Below are positions 1 through 8,304 of a stretch of DNA of 35,418 nucleotides, in pieces (positions within the stretch are counted from its first letter, which is position 1; every line of letters starts with the position of its first letter). Source of the DNA: DAISJD01 sp036821645. GTDB taxonomy: Bacteria > Pseudomonadota > Alphaproteobacteria > ATCC43930 > CGMCC-115725. The stretch covers positions 1 through 35,418 of the forward strand of contig DAISJD010000022.1 of NCBI GenBank assembly GCA_036821645.1. The letters run 5' to 3'. The notes beneath the pieces were generated by a model. That model searched no databases. It had not been told where the DNA came from and saw only the letters and a program-made list of their open reading frames with translations. The translations under genes and the position numbers were made by a program.

Positions 1-305
1 CCAGGGATCGGCGTTGCCTCGGGCAAAAAGGCGAACCCCGGCCCGGCCGGATCGAACGGCCCCCCGGCCCCGCCTTGATGGGCGACATGGATGACGGGCC
101 CGCCCGCCCTGCGCACAGCGGACAAAAGGGCGGCGATCCGGGTCAGGGCGGGGGTCAAACCGACAAGGGGCAAGGCCCCATCCGGGCCATATTCCGACTG
201 AGCGTCGATCACGATCAAGGCAGACGTTGCAAGATCCGGCACCGTTTGCGGTACCCCCATCAGGGTGCGGATCGTCACGGCGGTCGGGAGAGAATGAGGG
301 GACAT
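1..305 (-). CDS. Isochorismatase-family cysteine hydrolase (partial, 3' end outside window)
   Basis: This is the N-terminal ~101 residues of a gene reading off the left edge on the minus strand. After a variable leader, the segment SALIVIDAQSEYGPDG (about residues 28-43) matches the first beta strand of the isochorismatase-like hydrolase fold, and D34 sits where the catalytic Asp of the Cys-Asp-Lys triad is expected. The later RRAGGPVIHVAHQ segment matches the second strand. The Lys and Cys regions lie outside the window, so activity and substrate (isochorismate, nicotinamide, a carbamoyl compound or other) cannot be judged. The ATG at 305-303 is preceded by GGAG at a suitable distance. The gene diverges from the LysR-type regulator at 433, the classic layout in which such a regulator controls its neighbour. 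Confidence 0.8.
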   Translation of the reverse strand, partial: MSPHSLPTAVTIRTLMGVPQTVPDLATSALIVIDAQSEYGPDGALPLVGLTPALTRIAALLSAVRRAGGPVIHVAHQGGAGGPFDPAGPGFAFLPEATPIP

Positions 306-384
306 GGAAGGCTCCGTCAATGCGTAGAAGCCCTCACCCTGTCATGGGTTTTATGTGCAATCCATCGGTGATAATCTCATTCGA

Positions 385-402
385 ACCTGCAAATTTGCAG
401 GT
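385..402. promoter_or_regulatory. Perfect 18-bp palindrome, candidate LysR operator
   Basis: ACCTGCAAATTTGCAGGT is its own reverse complement and lies between the divergent hydrolase (start 305) and the LysR-type regulator (start 433). LysR-type proteins usually bind interrupted dyads in such divergent gaps and regulate both sides. The match to a T-N(about 11)-A dyad is only approximate, so operator function is inferred from symmetry and position. Confidence 0.55.
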
Positions 403-432
403 ACTACCGCTCTGCGATATCGAGACCAATCC

Positions 433-1290
433 ATGCAAGAACATCGCGCAACCGATTGGGAAGCCTGGCACATCCTCCTGGCCGTCGTGCGCACCGGCTC
501 GTTGCAGGGCGGTGCCGCCGCCCTCGGCATCGATGCGACCACGGCGGGGCGGCGGTTGCGGCGGCTGCAAACCGAACGGGGTTTCGCCTTGCTGCGCCGT
601 GAAGGCGGACGGCTCGTGCCGACCGGTGCCTGCATCGCCCTCATCCCCCATTTAGAGGCAGCCGATGCGGCCATGCGCGCCGTCGGCCATCAAGAACCCG
701 TTGAAGCCAGTGCCCATTGGCGAATCCTGCGCCTCACCGCCGTCGCCTTCTTATGCGATCATTTCCTGGCCCCGGCCTTACCGGAGTTGCTCGACCGCTG
801 GCGGCTCAAGATCGAATTGATGGCGGAAAATCGCAACCTCAATCTCGTGCGGTGCGAGGCGGATTTGGGCTTGCGCTTCGGCGCACCACCCGACAGGGCG
901 GCGGCGACCCTGTTGGGGGATGTGGCCTATGCCGTCTATAGCCCTGCCATAGCGACGGTCGATCCGGCAACCCTGCCCTGGGCCGCCCTCGATACCGCCG
1001 AAGCCTATCTGCCGGAAACCCGATGGACCGAACGCGAGGCGGGGGCAGGCGGGATCCGCCACCGGGCCAGCCGCTTTGAAACCCTGCATGCCTTCGTCGC
1101 AGGCGGCATCGCCCGCTGCCTCTTGCCCTGCCTGATGGGCGATCGGGACCCCCACCTTGCCCGACAGGGTGGAGCGTGCCTCCATCGTCCCTTGTGGCTG
1201 CTCTGGCATCCTGACGATACGGATACGCCGCATATCAAGGCGGCCCGGCACTGGATCGTCGACCAATTTTCGCGTATAAAAACAGAGTAA
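433..1290 (+). CDS. LysR-family transcriptional regulator
   Basis: This is a 285-residue DNA-binding regulator. The N-terminal winged helix-turn-helix is visible in WEAWHILLAVVRTGSLQGGA followed by AALGIDATTAGRRLRRLQTE (about residues 9-50), the usual LysR arrangement of scanning and recognition helices. The rest is a periplasmic-binding-protein-like effector domain, weakly conserved as is normal. I chose the ATG at 433 because it places the helix-turn-helix about 10 residues from the N-terminus. A GTG at 355 would add 26 residues that cross the 385-402 palindrome and do not look like protein. It probably controls the divergent cysteine hydrolase and possibly itself. The effector is unknown. 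Confidence 0.85.
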   Translation: MQEHRATDWEAWHILLAVVRTGSLQGGAAALGIDATTAGRRLRRLQTERGFALLRREGGRLVPTGACIALIPHLEAADAAMRAVGHQEPVEASAHWRILRLTAVAFLCDHFLAPALPELLDRWRLKIELMAENRNLNLVRCEADLGLRFGAPPDRAAATLLGDVAYAVYSPAIATVDPATLPWAALDTAEAYLPETRWTEREAGAGGIRHRASRFETLHAFVAGGIARCLLPCLMGDRDPHLARQGGACLHRPLWLLWHPDDTDTPHIKAARHWIVDQFSRIKTE

Positions 1291-1347
1291 GTCTGGCTCC
1301 GCTCCCGTTTATGACGCTGGCGATGACCGGATAGACTGGGGAAAATC

Positions 1348-2406
1348 ATGGCGGAAATTCGGATTCTCAGCATCGATGGCGGCGGGATTCGTGGGATCAT
1401 ACCGGCCCGCATTCTCGCCGCTCTTGAAACGAGACTGGGCAAACAGAGCCGCGATATCTTCCATCTGATCGCAGGCACCTCGACGGGCGGCATCATCGCC
1501 TGCGGCCTTGCGACGGGTCACTCGGCCCAATCTTTGGGCGATCTCTATGCCGCCGAGGGACAGACGATTTTCAGCCATTCGTTCGGCCGTGAAATCGCGA
1601 CACTGGGCGGCCTTACCGGCCCCGACTACGACGCCGCCCCGCTTGAACGGATCCTCGATGGGATGCTCGCCGACCAATGGCTCGATTCCGTCGCCGGTTG
1701 CGAAATACTGATCCCATCTTATGCGATCCAACTGCCGACGCCGGTCGTTACAGACAAGGGTCAGGTCGCGAGCCTAAGGGCACCCCAGCTTTTTACCAGT
1801 TGGCAGGCAAGAGGGCTTCGCCTGCCTCCCAGTCAAACGGCCCCGTCATTTAATTTTCAGTTGAAGGACATTGCGCGCGCAACCTCGGCAGCCCCGACTT
1901 ATTTCAGCCCAGCCCGGATCTTCAATCATGCAGGGGCAGCCTTTGCGCTGGTCGATGGGGGGTTGTTCGCCAATGTCCCCTCCCTTACCGCCCTCACCGC
2001 CGCCATGGATCTTTATGGGCCCGATCATACCTTCATCATCGTTTCCTTGGGCACGGGAACCCTGGAACGGGTCATCCCTTATGACGATGCGAAAGATTGG
2101 GGCTTGGCCGGCTGGGTCCGCCCGGTTCTCTCCGTGACGTTGGACGGCAGTGCCGATTTGACCAATGCCTTGCTGGATCAGATCCCGTCGGTACAACATT
2201 ACCGCTTCGATCGCACCCTCGGCACCGATCCGAAAGACCCAACATCCGTCAATGAAGATTTCGCCGACGCCTCGCCGGACAATATCCAACGAATCGAAGC
2301 CTGTGCGGCGGCGCTCATCGCCACGCAAATCGATCAATTGCGGGCAATCGAACAATTCCTTGCCGCCCCCCGCGCACCCCTTGCCATCCGGTCCATCGGG
2401 GGATAA
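1348..2406 (+). CDS. Patatin-like phospholipase
   Basis: This 352-residue protein is a predicted serine lipid acyl hydrolase. It carries all patatin hallmarks: the oxyanion loop DGGGIRG at residues 10-16, the nucleophile elbow GTSTGG with catalytic S45, and the DGG motif with catalytic D203 in ALVDGGLFANVPS. There is no signal peptide, so it should act from the cytoplasm on membrane phospholipids or acylated metabolites. GGGGA precedes the ATG at 1348. The next gene, 54 bases downstream on the same strand, encodes a nucleoside 2-deoxyribosyltransferase-like protein. Patatins of this short single-domain type include housekeeping lipases and the CapV effectors of CBASS. No cyclic-nucleotide synthase is visible nearby, so a defence role is not supported here. 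Confidence 0.9.
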   Translation: MAEIRILSIDGGGIRGIIPARILAALETRLGKQSRDIFHLIAGTSTGGIIACGLATGHSAQSLGDLYAAEGQTIFSHSFGREIATLGGLTGPDYDAAPLERILDGMLADQWLDSVAGCEILIPSYAIQLPTPVVTDKGQVASLRAPQLFTSWQARGLRLPPSQTAPSFNFQLKDIARATSAAPTYFSPARIFNHAGAAFALVDGGLFANVPSLTALTAAMDLYGPDHTFIIVSLGTGTLERVIPYDDAKDWGLAGWVRPVLSVTLDGSADLTNALLDQIPSVQHYRFDRTLGTDPKDPTSVNEDFADASPDNIQRIEACAAALIATQIDQLRAIEQFLAAPRAPLAIRSIGG

Positions 2407-2460
2407 ACCGGCACGCAACCGGGGCCTGATTGGCTGCGGCATTCATCGTGTGGGGCACTG

Positions 2461-2982
2461 ATGCACCGTTTTTCCCTTTATCTTGCAGGGCCGCAGGTTT
2501 TTCTGCCCGATCCCGTCGCCGCAGGGCGGCATTTGAAGGCGCTTGCCGCGACCCACGGTCTCGATGGGCTTTTCCCGCTCGACAATAGTCTCGACCTTGA
2601 CGGTCTGGACAAACCGACCCAGGGTCTTAACATCAAAGAGGCAAATTGCGCCTTGATCAGGGCATGCGACGGGGTAATTGCCGATCTCTCGCCATTCCGG
2701 GGTCCGGGCATGGATCAGGGGACTGCTTATGAAATCGGCTTTGCCGAAGCCCTGGGCAAACCGATCTGGCTTTATTCGAGCGAGCGAGGCCCCTATGCCG
2801 ACCGGGTCGCCCGGATGATGGCGACCAGCCGCAAAGAGGACGGCACCCTCTGGGATACGCAAGGCATGCAGGTCGAAGATTTCGATTTGGCCGACAATCT
2901 GATGCTGGCGGCCGGACGGATCATCCATCGCGACGCTGCCGCCGCAATCGAAGCTGCGGCCGCATATTTTTCGGCGCGATGA
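2461..2982 (+). CDS. Nucleoside 2-deoxyribosyltransferase-like protein
   Basis: This 173-residue protein has the nucleoside 2-deoxyribosyltransferase fold. The N-terminal YLAGPQVFLPDP (residues 7-18) forms the base-binding strand, ACDGVIADLSPFRGPGMDQG (68-87) carries the conserved Asp residues, and GTAYEIGFAEALGKPIW holds E91 at the position of the catalytic nucleophile. Family members exchange bases between deoxyribonucleosides or hydrolyse N-glycosidic bonds, and some related proteins cleave NAD-type substrates, so the substrate is open. GTGGGG precedes the ATG. It follows the patatin gene closely enough to be cotranscribed. The gene converges with the flavoenzyme at 3042-4007. Confidence 0.85.
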   Translation: MHRFSLYLAGPQVFLPDPVAAGRHLKALAATHGLDGLFPLDNSLDLDGLDKPTQGLNIKEANCALIRACDGVIADLSPFRGPGMDQGTAYEIGFAEALGKPIWLYSSERGPYADRVARMMATSRKEDGTLWDTQGMQVEDFDLADNLMLAAGRIIHRDAAAAIEAAAAYFSAR

Positions 2983-2990
2983 CGGCGGCG

Positions 2991-3023
2991 AGGCGGGATG
3001 CGATGTCGAAAATCGCCCCGCCT
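2991..3023. terminator. Hairpin between convergent genes, possible bidirectional terminator
   Basis: AGGCGGG at 2991-2997 pairs with CCCGCCT at 3017-3023, and a GCGAT/ATCGC pair lies inside, giving a long stem between the converging stop codons at 2982 and 3042. There is no clear U tract on either strand, so factor-independent termination is uncertain. Confidence 0.4.
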
Positions 3024-3041
3024 TGCCCGATCCGGTACCCT

Positions 3042-4007
3042 TTAGGCCCCCAACACCCGTGCACGGGCGGCATGATATTCCGCCTTCAGCCGCGCAATCA
3101 CCTCGGCGGCGGGGCGAACATCGTCGATCTGGCCCGTACCTTGACCGGCACCCCAGATATCGCGCCATGCCTTCGCCTTTTGATCGGAGCCAGAGCCGAA
3201 ATTCATCTTGCTCTTATCCGCATCGGGCAGATTGTCCGGGTCGAGACCGGCGGCAACGATGCTGGCGCGCAGGTAATTGCCATGGACCCCGGTGAAGAGA
3301 TTGGTATAGACGATATCCTCAGCCGTACTCTCGACCAGTGATTGTTTGTAGGCAACACTGGCATTGGCTTCTTCGGTCGCAATGAAGCGTGTGCCCATAT
3401 AGGCAAGGTCGGCCCCCACGGCCTGGGCGGCCAGAACGGCGGCCCCGGTCGCGATCGAACCGGACAGGATGATCGTCCCATCGTAGAATTTACGCACTTC
3501 CGGCACCAAGGCGAACGGCGATAGGGTGCCCGCATGCCCGCCAGCGCCAGTACAGACGAGGATCAACCCATCGACCCCGGCTTGTAGCGCGCGCTTGGCA
3601 TGGGCGATGTTCGTCACATCGTGAAACACCAGACCGCCGTAAGAATGTGCCGCCTCAACCACCGCGTCGGGGGCCCGCAGCGACGTGATCGTAATCGGCA
3701 CCTTGTATTTGACGCAAAGTTCCACGTCATGCTGCAAGCGATCGTTCGAGCTATGGACGATTTGATTGACGGCAAAAGGCGCGATTTTCGCCGTCGGATC
3801 GGCAGCGCGGGCAGCCGCCAGCCCTTCGGTGATCTTGGCAAGCCACGTTTCCAGCACTTCGGCCGGACGCGCATTCAAGGCCGGAAACGACCCCACGATG
3901 CCAGCCTTGCATTGCGCCAGAACCAGATCCGGGTTCGACACGATGAATAAGGGGGCACCGATCACCGGTAGATCGAGCGTATCGCGTAGGAGTGCAGGCA
4001 GGGACAT
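3042..4007 (-). CDS. Nitronate monooxygenase-type FMN oxidoreductase
   Basis: This 321-residue protein belongs to the nitronate monooxygenase / 2-nitropropane dioxygenase TIM-barrel family. Visible marks are the N-terminal LDLPVIGAPLFIVSNPDLVL (FMN-binding strand), TGAGGHAGTLSPFALVPEVR, which is the GGH-type flavin phosphate loop, and the late GTRFIATEEANAS segment typical of the family. Members oxidise alkyl nitronates such as propionate 3-nitronate, while relatives act as enoyl-ACP reductases or quinone reductases, so the substrate is not settled. The ATG at 4007-4005 starts directly before the first barrel strand. It has no obvious functional partner among its neighbours. The region upstream on this strand (4008-4150) is AT-rich and may hold its promoter, but I see no strong consensus. 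Confidence 0.85.
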   Translation of the reverse strand: MSLPALLRDTLDLPVIGAPLFIVSNPDLVLAQCKAGIVGSFPALNARPAEVLETWLAKITEGLAAARAADPTAKIAPFAVNQIVHSSNDRLQHDVELCVKYKVPITITSLRAPDAVVEAAHSYGGLVFHDVTNIAHAKRALQAGVDGLILVCTGAGGHAGTLSPFALVPEVRKFYDGTIILSGSIATGAAVLAAQAVGADLAYMGTRFIATEEANASVAYKQSLVESTAEDIVYTNLFTGVHGNYLRASIVAAGLDPDNLPDADKSKMNFGSGSDQKAKAWRDIWGAGQGTGQIDDVRPAAEVIARLKAEYHAARARVLGA

Positions 4008-4150
4008 GGCGTTGGGGGCTCCGCTGTGCCGAAAGGAAGGGGACCGTACTATATCAATAAGTTTATAAAAAACCTAGCGCAGAGCGTGACCCTCCACGCT
4101 ACCCGCAGCACTCGGGCAATCCGGTCGATCGGGATCGCGACAGGATTGGG

Positions 4151-5254
4151 TTAAGGCCGCAAACCGGCCGGAATGATGCCATTCGCCGTCGGATTCTGGC
4201 GGCGATGCGGCGTTACCGGCGGGTGATTGGGCGGTAATCCTGGCACAGGCGGGACCGTATGCGGCGAGGGTTTGCCCGGCCGATGCTGATCGGACGGCGG
4301 CGACGGGGTCGCGGCCTGATCCTCTGGATCGTCGGGCAGGGTCGGCATACCGAACACTGCATCGGCAATGCCGGGGTCCAACTCGCTGCAATCGCGATCC
4401 GCAGGCCAGGGCAGCAGGATCGCCACATCATCGATGCCAAGATCGGCCAATTGATAGGCCACCCCTTCGCGATAGGTCAAATGGCCCGAGCCGATAATGC
4501 CGACCGCCAAGGGCGGATCCTCACCACCGGCAGCCTTGGCCAGACCTTCTGCCATGGCACGATCCCAGAATTGTTGAGCCGCCACGAATTTATCGAGTTT
4601 TTCCGGCGGCATGGCCGGGGCCTTGCCCGACTTGCCATGATTGCCCATCACATCGGCCAACCGTTGGCGATAGGAATCAAGCGCCGGTGCCGGCGTGCCG
4701 ATGCCGCCCCGTTCGTCGGGGGTCAGAGCCTCGATCCCATCCCGGCCAATCTTGCGCGGCACCTCGGGTTCGACATTGAGCGCCACCATCTTGACCCGGT
4801 GCAGACGGTTCCAATTGAAAAGCGGCAGATAAAGCTCGGGATTGAACCCCCAGACCCGCTTCCACTCGACCGTCTCCAAAAATTGCTTCGGCGACAAGGT
4901 GCTGCGCATCCAGCGGTCCAACACTTTTTGCTTTGCGCGGGGAAACATCTCGTAACCGACGACGAGACGCGGGCGCCGTTCTCTGAGTGCCGACAACGTA
5001 TCCAATTGCCAGCGGTGATCGTCGGCACTGGTATGGGTCTCGCCCAACAGAATGACGGCGCGATCGGCAAATCGGGCGATCGGTTCATCGATCACCTGCT
5101 TGGTCGCCGGATCGACCCACCGACCAGGCGGCACGCATGCCCCTTTGACCGACCGGACGGCAACAGGGTCGGCACGGCCATCCGCAACCGCAAGACAGAG
5201 AAGTGCGAGGATGCCGATCACCCTGCCGGATCGATTGTTCGTGCGACGGCGCAT
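4151..5254 (-). CDS. ChaN-like secreted protein (haem-binding uptake domain) with proline-rich tail
   Basis: This 367-residue protein begins with a basic N-terminus and a hydrophobic stretch (VIGILALLCLAVADGRA), a plausible Sec signal cleaved after GRA around residue 28. No lipobox cysteine is visible. The mature part matches the ChaN / Cofac_haem_bdg family: AVILLGETHTSADDHRWQLD, VVGYEMFPRAKQKVLDRW and GIIGSGHLTYREGVAYQLAD. ChaN proteins have been linked to haem-iron handling at the cell envelope. The last ~60 residues are unusually rich in proline and histidine, low in complexity and not part of the family core. The gene lies downstream of gatB on the same strand but is separated from it by a strong terminator, so it is probably transcribed independently. 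Confidence 0.8.
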   Translation of the reverse strand: MRRRTNNRSGRVIGILALLCLAVADGRADPVAVRSVKGACVPPGRWVDPATKQVIDEPIARFADRAVILLGETHTSADDHRWQLDTLSALRERRPRLVVGYEMFPRAKQKVLDRWMRSTLSPKQFLETVEWKRVWGFNPELYLPLFNWNRLHRVKMVALNVEPEVPRKIGRDGIEALTPDERGGIGTPAPALDSYRQRLADVMGNHGKSGKAPAMPPEKLDKFVAAQQFWDRAMAEGLAKAAGGEDPPLAVGIIGSGHLTYREGVAYQLADLGIDDVAILLPWPADRDCSELDPGIADAVFGMPTLPDDPEDQAATPSPPSDQHRPGKPSPHTVPPVPGLPPNHPPVTPHRRQNPTANGIIPAGLRP

Positions 5255-5301
5255 CGGCTTGTCCCCTCCCCCGTTTCATCAGGTTTTTCAATTATCGTTT
5301 C

Positions 5302-5342
5302 AAAAAACCGCGCCGTCGGCACTCCCATCCCGGCGGCGCGGT
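5302..5342 (-). terminator. Rho-independent terminator of gatCAB
   Basis: Read on the minus strand, ACCGCGCCG (5342-5334) pairs perfectly with CGGCGCGGT (5315-5307) and the stem is followed by a run of six T (5307-5302). It starts 12 bases after the gatB stop codon and should end the gatC-gatA-gatB transcript. Confidence 0.88.
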
Positions 5343-5353
5343 GCCATCCGCTA

Positions 5354-6823
5354 TTAATTATCGAGCTTTTTACGCAAAAGATCGTTCAGCAGGGTCGGAT
5401 TGGCCTTACCCTGGGTCGCCTTCATGACCTGACCCACGAAAAAGCCGAACAACTTGTCTTTGCCGCTGCGATATTCGGCAACCTTATCGGCATTGGCCCC
5501 GAGGATCGCATCGATCGACGCCTCGATCGCCCCCGTATCCGTCACCTGACGCAGACCCTTTTCTTCGACGATCTGGGCTGCCGCCTTGCCGGTTTCCACC
5601 ATCTCGGCAAAAACGTCGCGGGCGATTTTAGTCGACAGGGTGTTGTCCATCACGAGGCGGATGAGCCCCGCCAAAGCCTCGGCCGAAATCGGGCTTTCGT
5701 CGATGCCGAGACCGCGCTTGTTCAGCATGCCGAACAGGTCGCTCGTCACCCAATTGGCGGCAAGCTTCGGATCGGACCCGCCCGCCACGGCCTCGTAATA
5801 GATCGCCGTCGCCTTTTCCGCCACCAGCACGCCCGCATCGTAGGGGCTGAGCTTGTACTCGGCGATATAGCGGGCCTTGCGCGCATCGGGCAATTCCGGC
5901 AGTCCGGCCTTGAGCGCCGCCACCATCGCAGGATCGAGAACGAGGGGCAGCAGATCCGGGTCCGGGAAATAGCGGTAATCGTGTGCTTCTTCTTTGGAAC
6001 GCATGGACCGGGTAATGCCGCGCCCGGAATCGTAAAGCCGGGTTTCCTGCTTGATCGTCCCGCCTTCTTCCAAAATCTCGATCTGGCGACGCGCCTCATA
6101 CTCGATCGCGGCCATCACGAATCGGATGGAATTGACATTCTTGATTTCGCAGCGCGTGCCGAGCGGCGCCCCTGGCCTGCGCACCGAGACGTTGCAATCG
6201 CACCGCATGGATCCTTCTTCCATGTTGCCGTCGCATGTTTCGAGATAACGCAGGATGGAACGCAATTTGCGTAAATAGGCCCCCGCCTCTTCCGCCGACC
6301 GCATATCCGGTTCGGAGACGATTTCCATGAGGGCGACGCCCGCACGATTGAGATCGATATAGGACAAGGTCGGGTGCTGATCGTGCAGGCTTTTGCCGGC
6401 ATCCTGTTCCAGATGCAGGCGGGTAACACCGACCGTGCGGCTCGACCCATCGGGCAGATCGAGCACGATGGTGCCCTTGCCGACGATGGGGCGGGTGAAT
6501 TGTGAAATTTGATAGCCGTTCGGCAAATCGGCATAGAAATAATTCTTACGGTCGAACACCGAGGTCAGATTGATTTCGGCGGCAAGCCCGAGCCCAGTCT
6601 TCACCGCCTGCTCGACGCAATGACGATTGATCACCGGCAACATACCGGGAAACCCGGCATCGACCGGCGATACCTGACTGTTCGGATCCGCCCCGAAGGT
6701 CGTGTCGGCCCCGGAAAAGAGCTTCGATTTCGAGGTTACCTGGGCGTGAACCTCAAGCCCGATCACCATTTCCCATTTGCCGGTCCGACCGTCCAGCAAT
6801 AAATCTTCGCGCACGTCCATCAC
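5354..6823 (-). CDS. gatB: Aspartyl/glutamyl-tRNA(Asn/Gln) amidotransferase subunit B
   Basis: GatB binds misacylated Glu-tRNA(Gln) or Asp-tRNA(Asn), activates the side-chain carboxylate with ATP and receives ammonia from GatA. The 489-residue length is standard. The cradle domain starts with WEMVIGLEVHAQVTSKSKLF, followed by family motifs DLPNGYQISQFTRPI, HLEQDAGKSLHD and IDLNRAGVALMEIVSEPDMR. The C-terminal ~150 residues form the helical and YqeY-like tRNA-binding tail ending in ATQGKANPTLLNDLLRKKL. Its ATG overlaps the gatA stop by 4 bases, suggesting translational coupling in a gatC-gatA-gatB operon. Presence of this complex implies the organism makes Gln-tRNA and/or Asn-tRNA by the indirect route. 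Confidence 0.97.
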   Translation of the reverse strand: MMDVREDLLLDGRTGKWEMVIGLEVHAQVTSKSKLFSGADTTFGADPNSQVSPVDAGFPGMLPVINRHCVEQAVKTGLGLAAEINLTSVFDRKNYFYADLPNGYQISQFTRPIVGKGTIVLDLPDGSSRTVGVTRLHLEQDAGKSLHDQHPTLSYIDLNRAGVALMEIVSEPDMRSAEEAGAYLRKLRSILRYLETCDGNMEEGSMRCDCNVSVRRPGAPLGTRCEIKNVNSIRFVMAAIEYEARRQIEILEEGGTIKQETRLYDSGRGITRSMRSKEEAHDYRYFPDPDLLPLVLDPAMVAALKAGLPELPDARKARYIAEYKLSPYDAGVLVAEKATAIYYEAVAGGSDPKLAANWVTSDLFGMLNKRGLGIDESPISAEALAGLIRLVMDNTLSTKIARDVFAEMVETGKAAAQIVEEKGLRQVTDTGAIEASIDAILGANADKVAEYRSGKDKLFGFFVGQVMKATQGKANPTLLNDLLRKKLDN

Positions 6824-8304
6824 AAGGCCCCCTTCAAAAGACTGGCCTCAGCCGTAAATCCAGCAGCCTGCTCCAAGACACCCGCCACCCGCAGCATCGT
6901 CGCCTCGTCAAAGGCCTTACCGATCACCTGCAAACCAAGCGGCAAGCCGTCGCGGCTCAATCCGGCCGGGACCGATATCCCCGGCAACCCCGCCAAGTTG
7001 ACCGGCACCGTGAAAATATCATTGAGGTACATGGATAAGGGATCATCCATTTTTTCCCCGATGGCAAAGGCCGCCGAGGGGGCCGTCGGGGTCAAGATGA
7101 CGTCGACCTGCTTGAAGGCTTGATCGAAATCCTGGGCAATGAGGGTCCGAATCCGCTGCGCCTTCAGGTAATAAGCGTCGTAATAACCCGCCGACAGCAC
7201 GTAAGTGCCGATGAGGACCCGGCGCTTCACCTCGGCCCCGAAACCTTCGGCACGGGTCAATTCATACATCTCGTCCAGGGTCTTGCCCGGCACGCGCAAC
7301 CCGAACTTCACCCCGTCATAGCGCGACAGATTGGCCGACGCCTCGGCTGGCGCGATGATATAATAGGTCGGCAAGGCATATTTGGTCATGGTAAGACTGA
7401 TCTCGACCGGGATGGCACCTGCCGCCACCAACCAATCAATGCCGTCCTGCCAAAGCTTTTCGATTTCCGCCGGCATGCCGTCGACCCGATATTCTTTCGG
7501 AATCCCAAACCGCAGGCCGCGCACGTCGCCCGTCAACGCCTTGGTGAAATCCGGCACCGCGACCGGGGCAGAGGTCGAATCCTTCGGATCGTGGCCGCAC
7601 ATCACGTTCAGCATCAAGGCCGCATCGCCGACTGTACGGGTCATGGGGCCCGCCTGATCCAAAGACGAGGCAAACGCCACGATGCCCCAGCGCGAACACC
7701 GGCCATAAGTCGGCTTCACCCCGACCACACCCACGAAACTCGCGGGCTGCCGGATCGAACCGCCCGTGTCGGTCCCCGTCACGGCAAGGGCCATGTGGGC
7801 TGCAAGGGCCGCAGCCGACCCCCCCGACGAGCCGCCGGGAACGAGTTTCACCTCGGGTGCGCCCGCCCGTTTCCACGGGCTTTCGACCGGGCCGTAATAG
7901 CTTGTGATGTTGGCCGAGCCCATGGCGAACTCGTCCATATTGAGCTTGCCAAGACACACGGCTCCGGCATCCCACAATTTGGTCGTCACCGTGGATTCAT
8001 AGGGTGGCTTGAACCCATCCAAAATATGGGACCCGGCGGTGGTCAAAATGTCTTTCGTGCAAAAAAGATCTTTGATGCCAAGGGGCAACCCTTCGAGAAC
8101 CCCGGCAGTACCGGCGGCAAGCCGCGCATCGGACGCCAGCGCCATGGCACGAGCCTTTTCCGGCGTTTCGGTAATGAAGGCATTGAGATGGCGGAATTTT
8201 TCCATCTGCGCCAAATGCGCATCGGTCAGTTCCACGGCGGAAAAACGGCGTTCGGCAAGCCCCGCCCGCGCCTCGGTCAGGGTCAAATCGGTAAGAGCGC
8301 TCAT
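6820..8304 (-). CDS. gatA: Aspartyl/glutamyl-tRNA(Asn/Gln) amidotransferase subunit A
   Basis: GatA is the amidase-signature subunit that hydrolyses glutamine and delivers ammonia to GatB. The 494-residue protein has the full Ser-cisSer-Lys triad: K78 in GLPLGIKDLF, the cis-Ser around S159 in PGGSSGGSAAALAA, and the nucleophile S183 in TGTDTGGSIRQPASF. These residues are seen directly; the numbering against known structures is by motif alignment. The gene abuts gatC with no intergenic base and overlaps gatB by 4 bases, so the three subunits should be made together. Nothing is truncated or unusual. Confidence 0.97.
   Translation of the reverse strand: MSALTDLTLTEARAGLAERRFSAVELTDAHLAQMEKFRHLNAFITETPEKARAMALASDARLAAGTAGVLEGLPLGIKDLFCTKDILTTAGSHILDGFKPPYESTVTTKLWDAGAVCLGKLNMDEFAMGSANITSYYGPVESPWKRAGAPEVKLVPGGSSGGSAAALAAHMALAVTGTDTGGSIRQPASFVGVVGVKPTYGRCSRWGIVAFASSLDQAGPMTRTVGDAALMLNVMCGHDPKDSTSAPVAVPDFTKALTGDVRGLRFGIPKEYRVDGMPAEIEKLWQDGIDWLVAAGAIPVEISLTMTKYALPTYYIIAPAEASANLSRYDGVKFGLRVPGKTLDEMYELTRAEGFGAEVKRRVLIGTYVLSAGYYDAYYLKAQRIRTLIAQDFDQAFKQVDVILTPTAPSAAFAIGEKMDDPLSMYLNDIFTVPVNLAGLPGISVPAGLSRDGLPLGLQVIGKAFDEATMLRVAGVLEQAAGFTAEASLLKGAL

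Noticed and set aside
1348..2982. A CBASS-type defence system based on the patatin gene
   Set aside because: No cyclic-oligonucleotide synthase, HORMA/TRIP13 or E1/E2-JAB gene is visible in the window.
4259..6274. A 671-codon open frame on the plus strand, antisense to the ChaN-like gene and gatB
   Set aside because: It lies opposite well-supported genes, and its translation is Arg/His/Gly/Ile-rich without family motifs. In GC-rich DNA the codon pattern of the real gene suppresses stops on the opposite strand.
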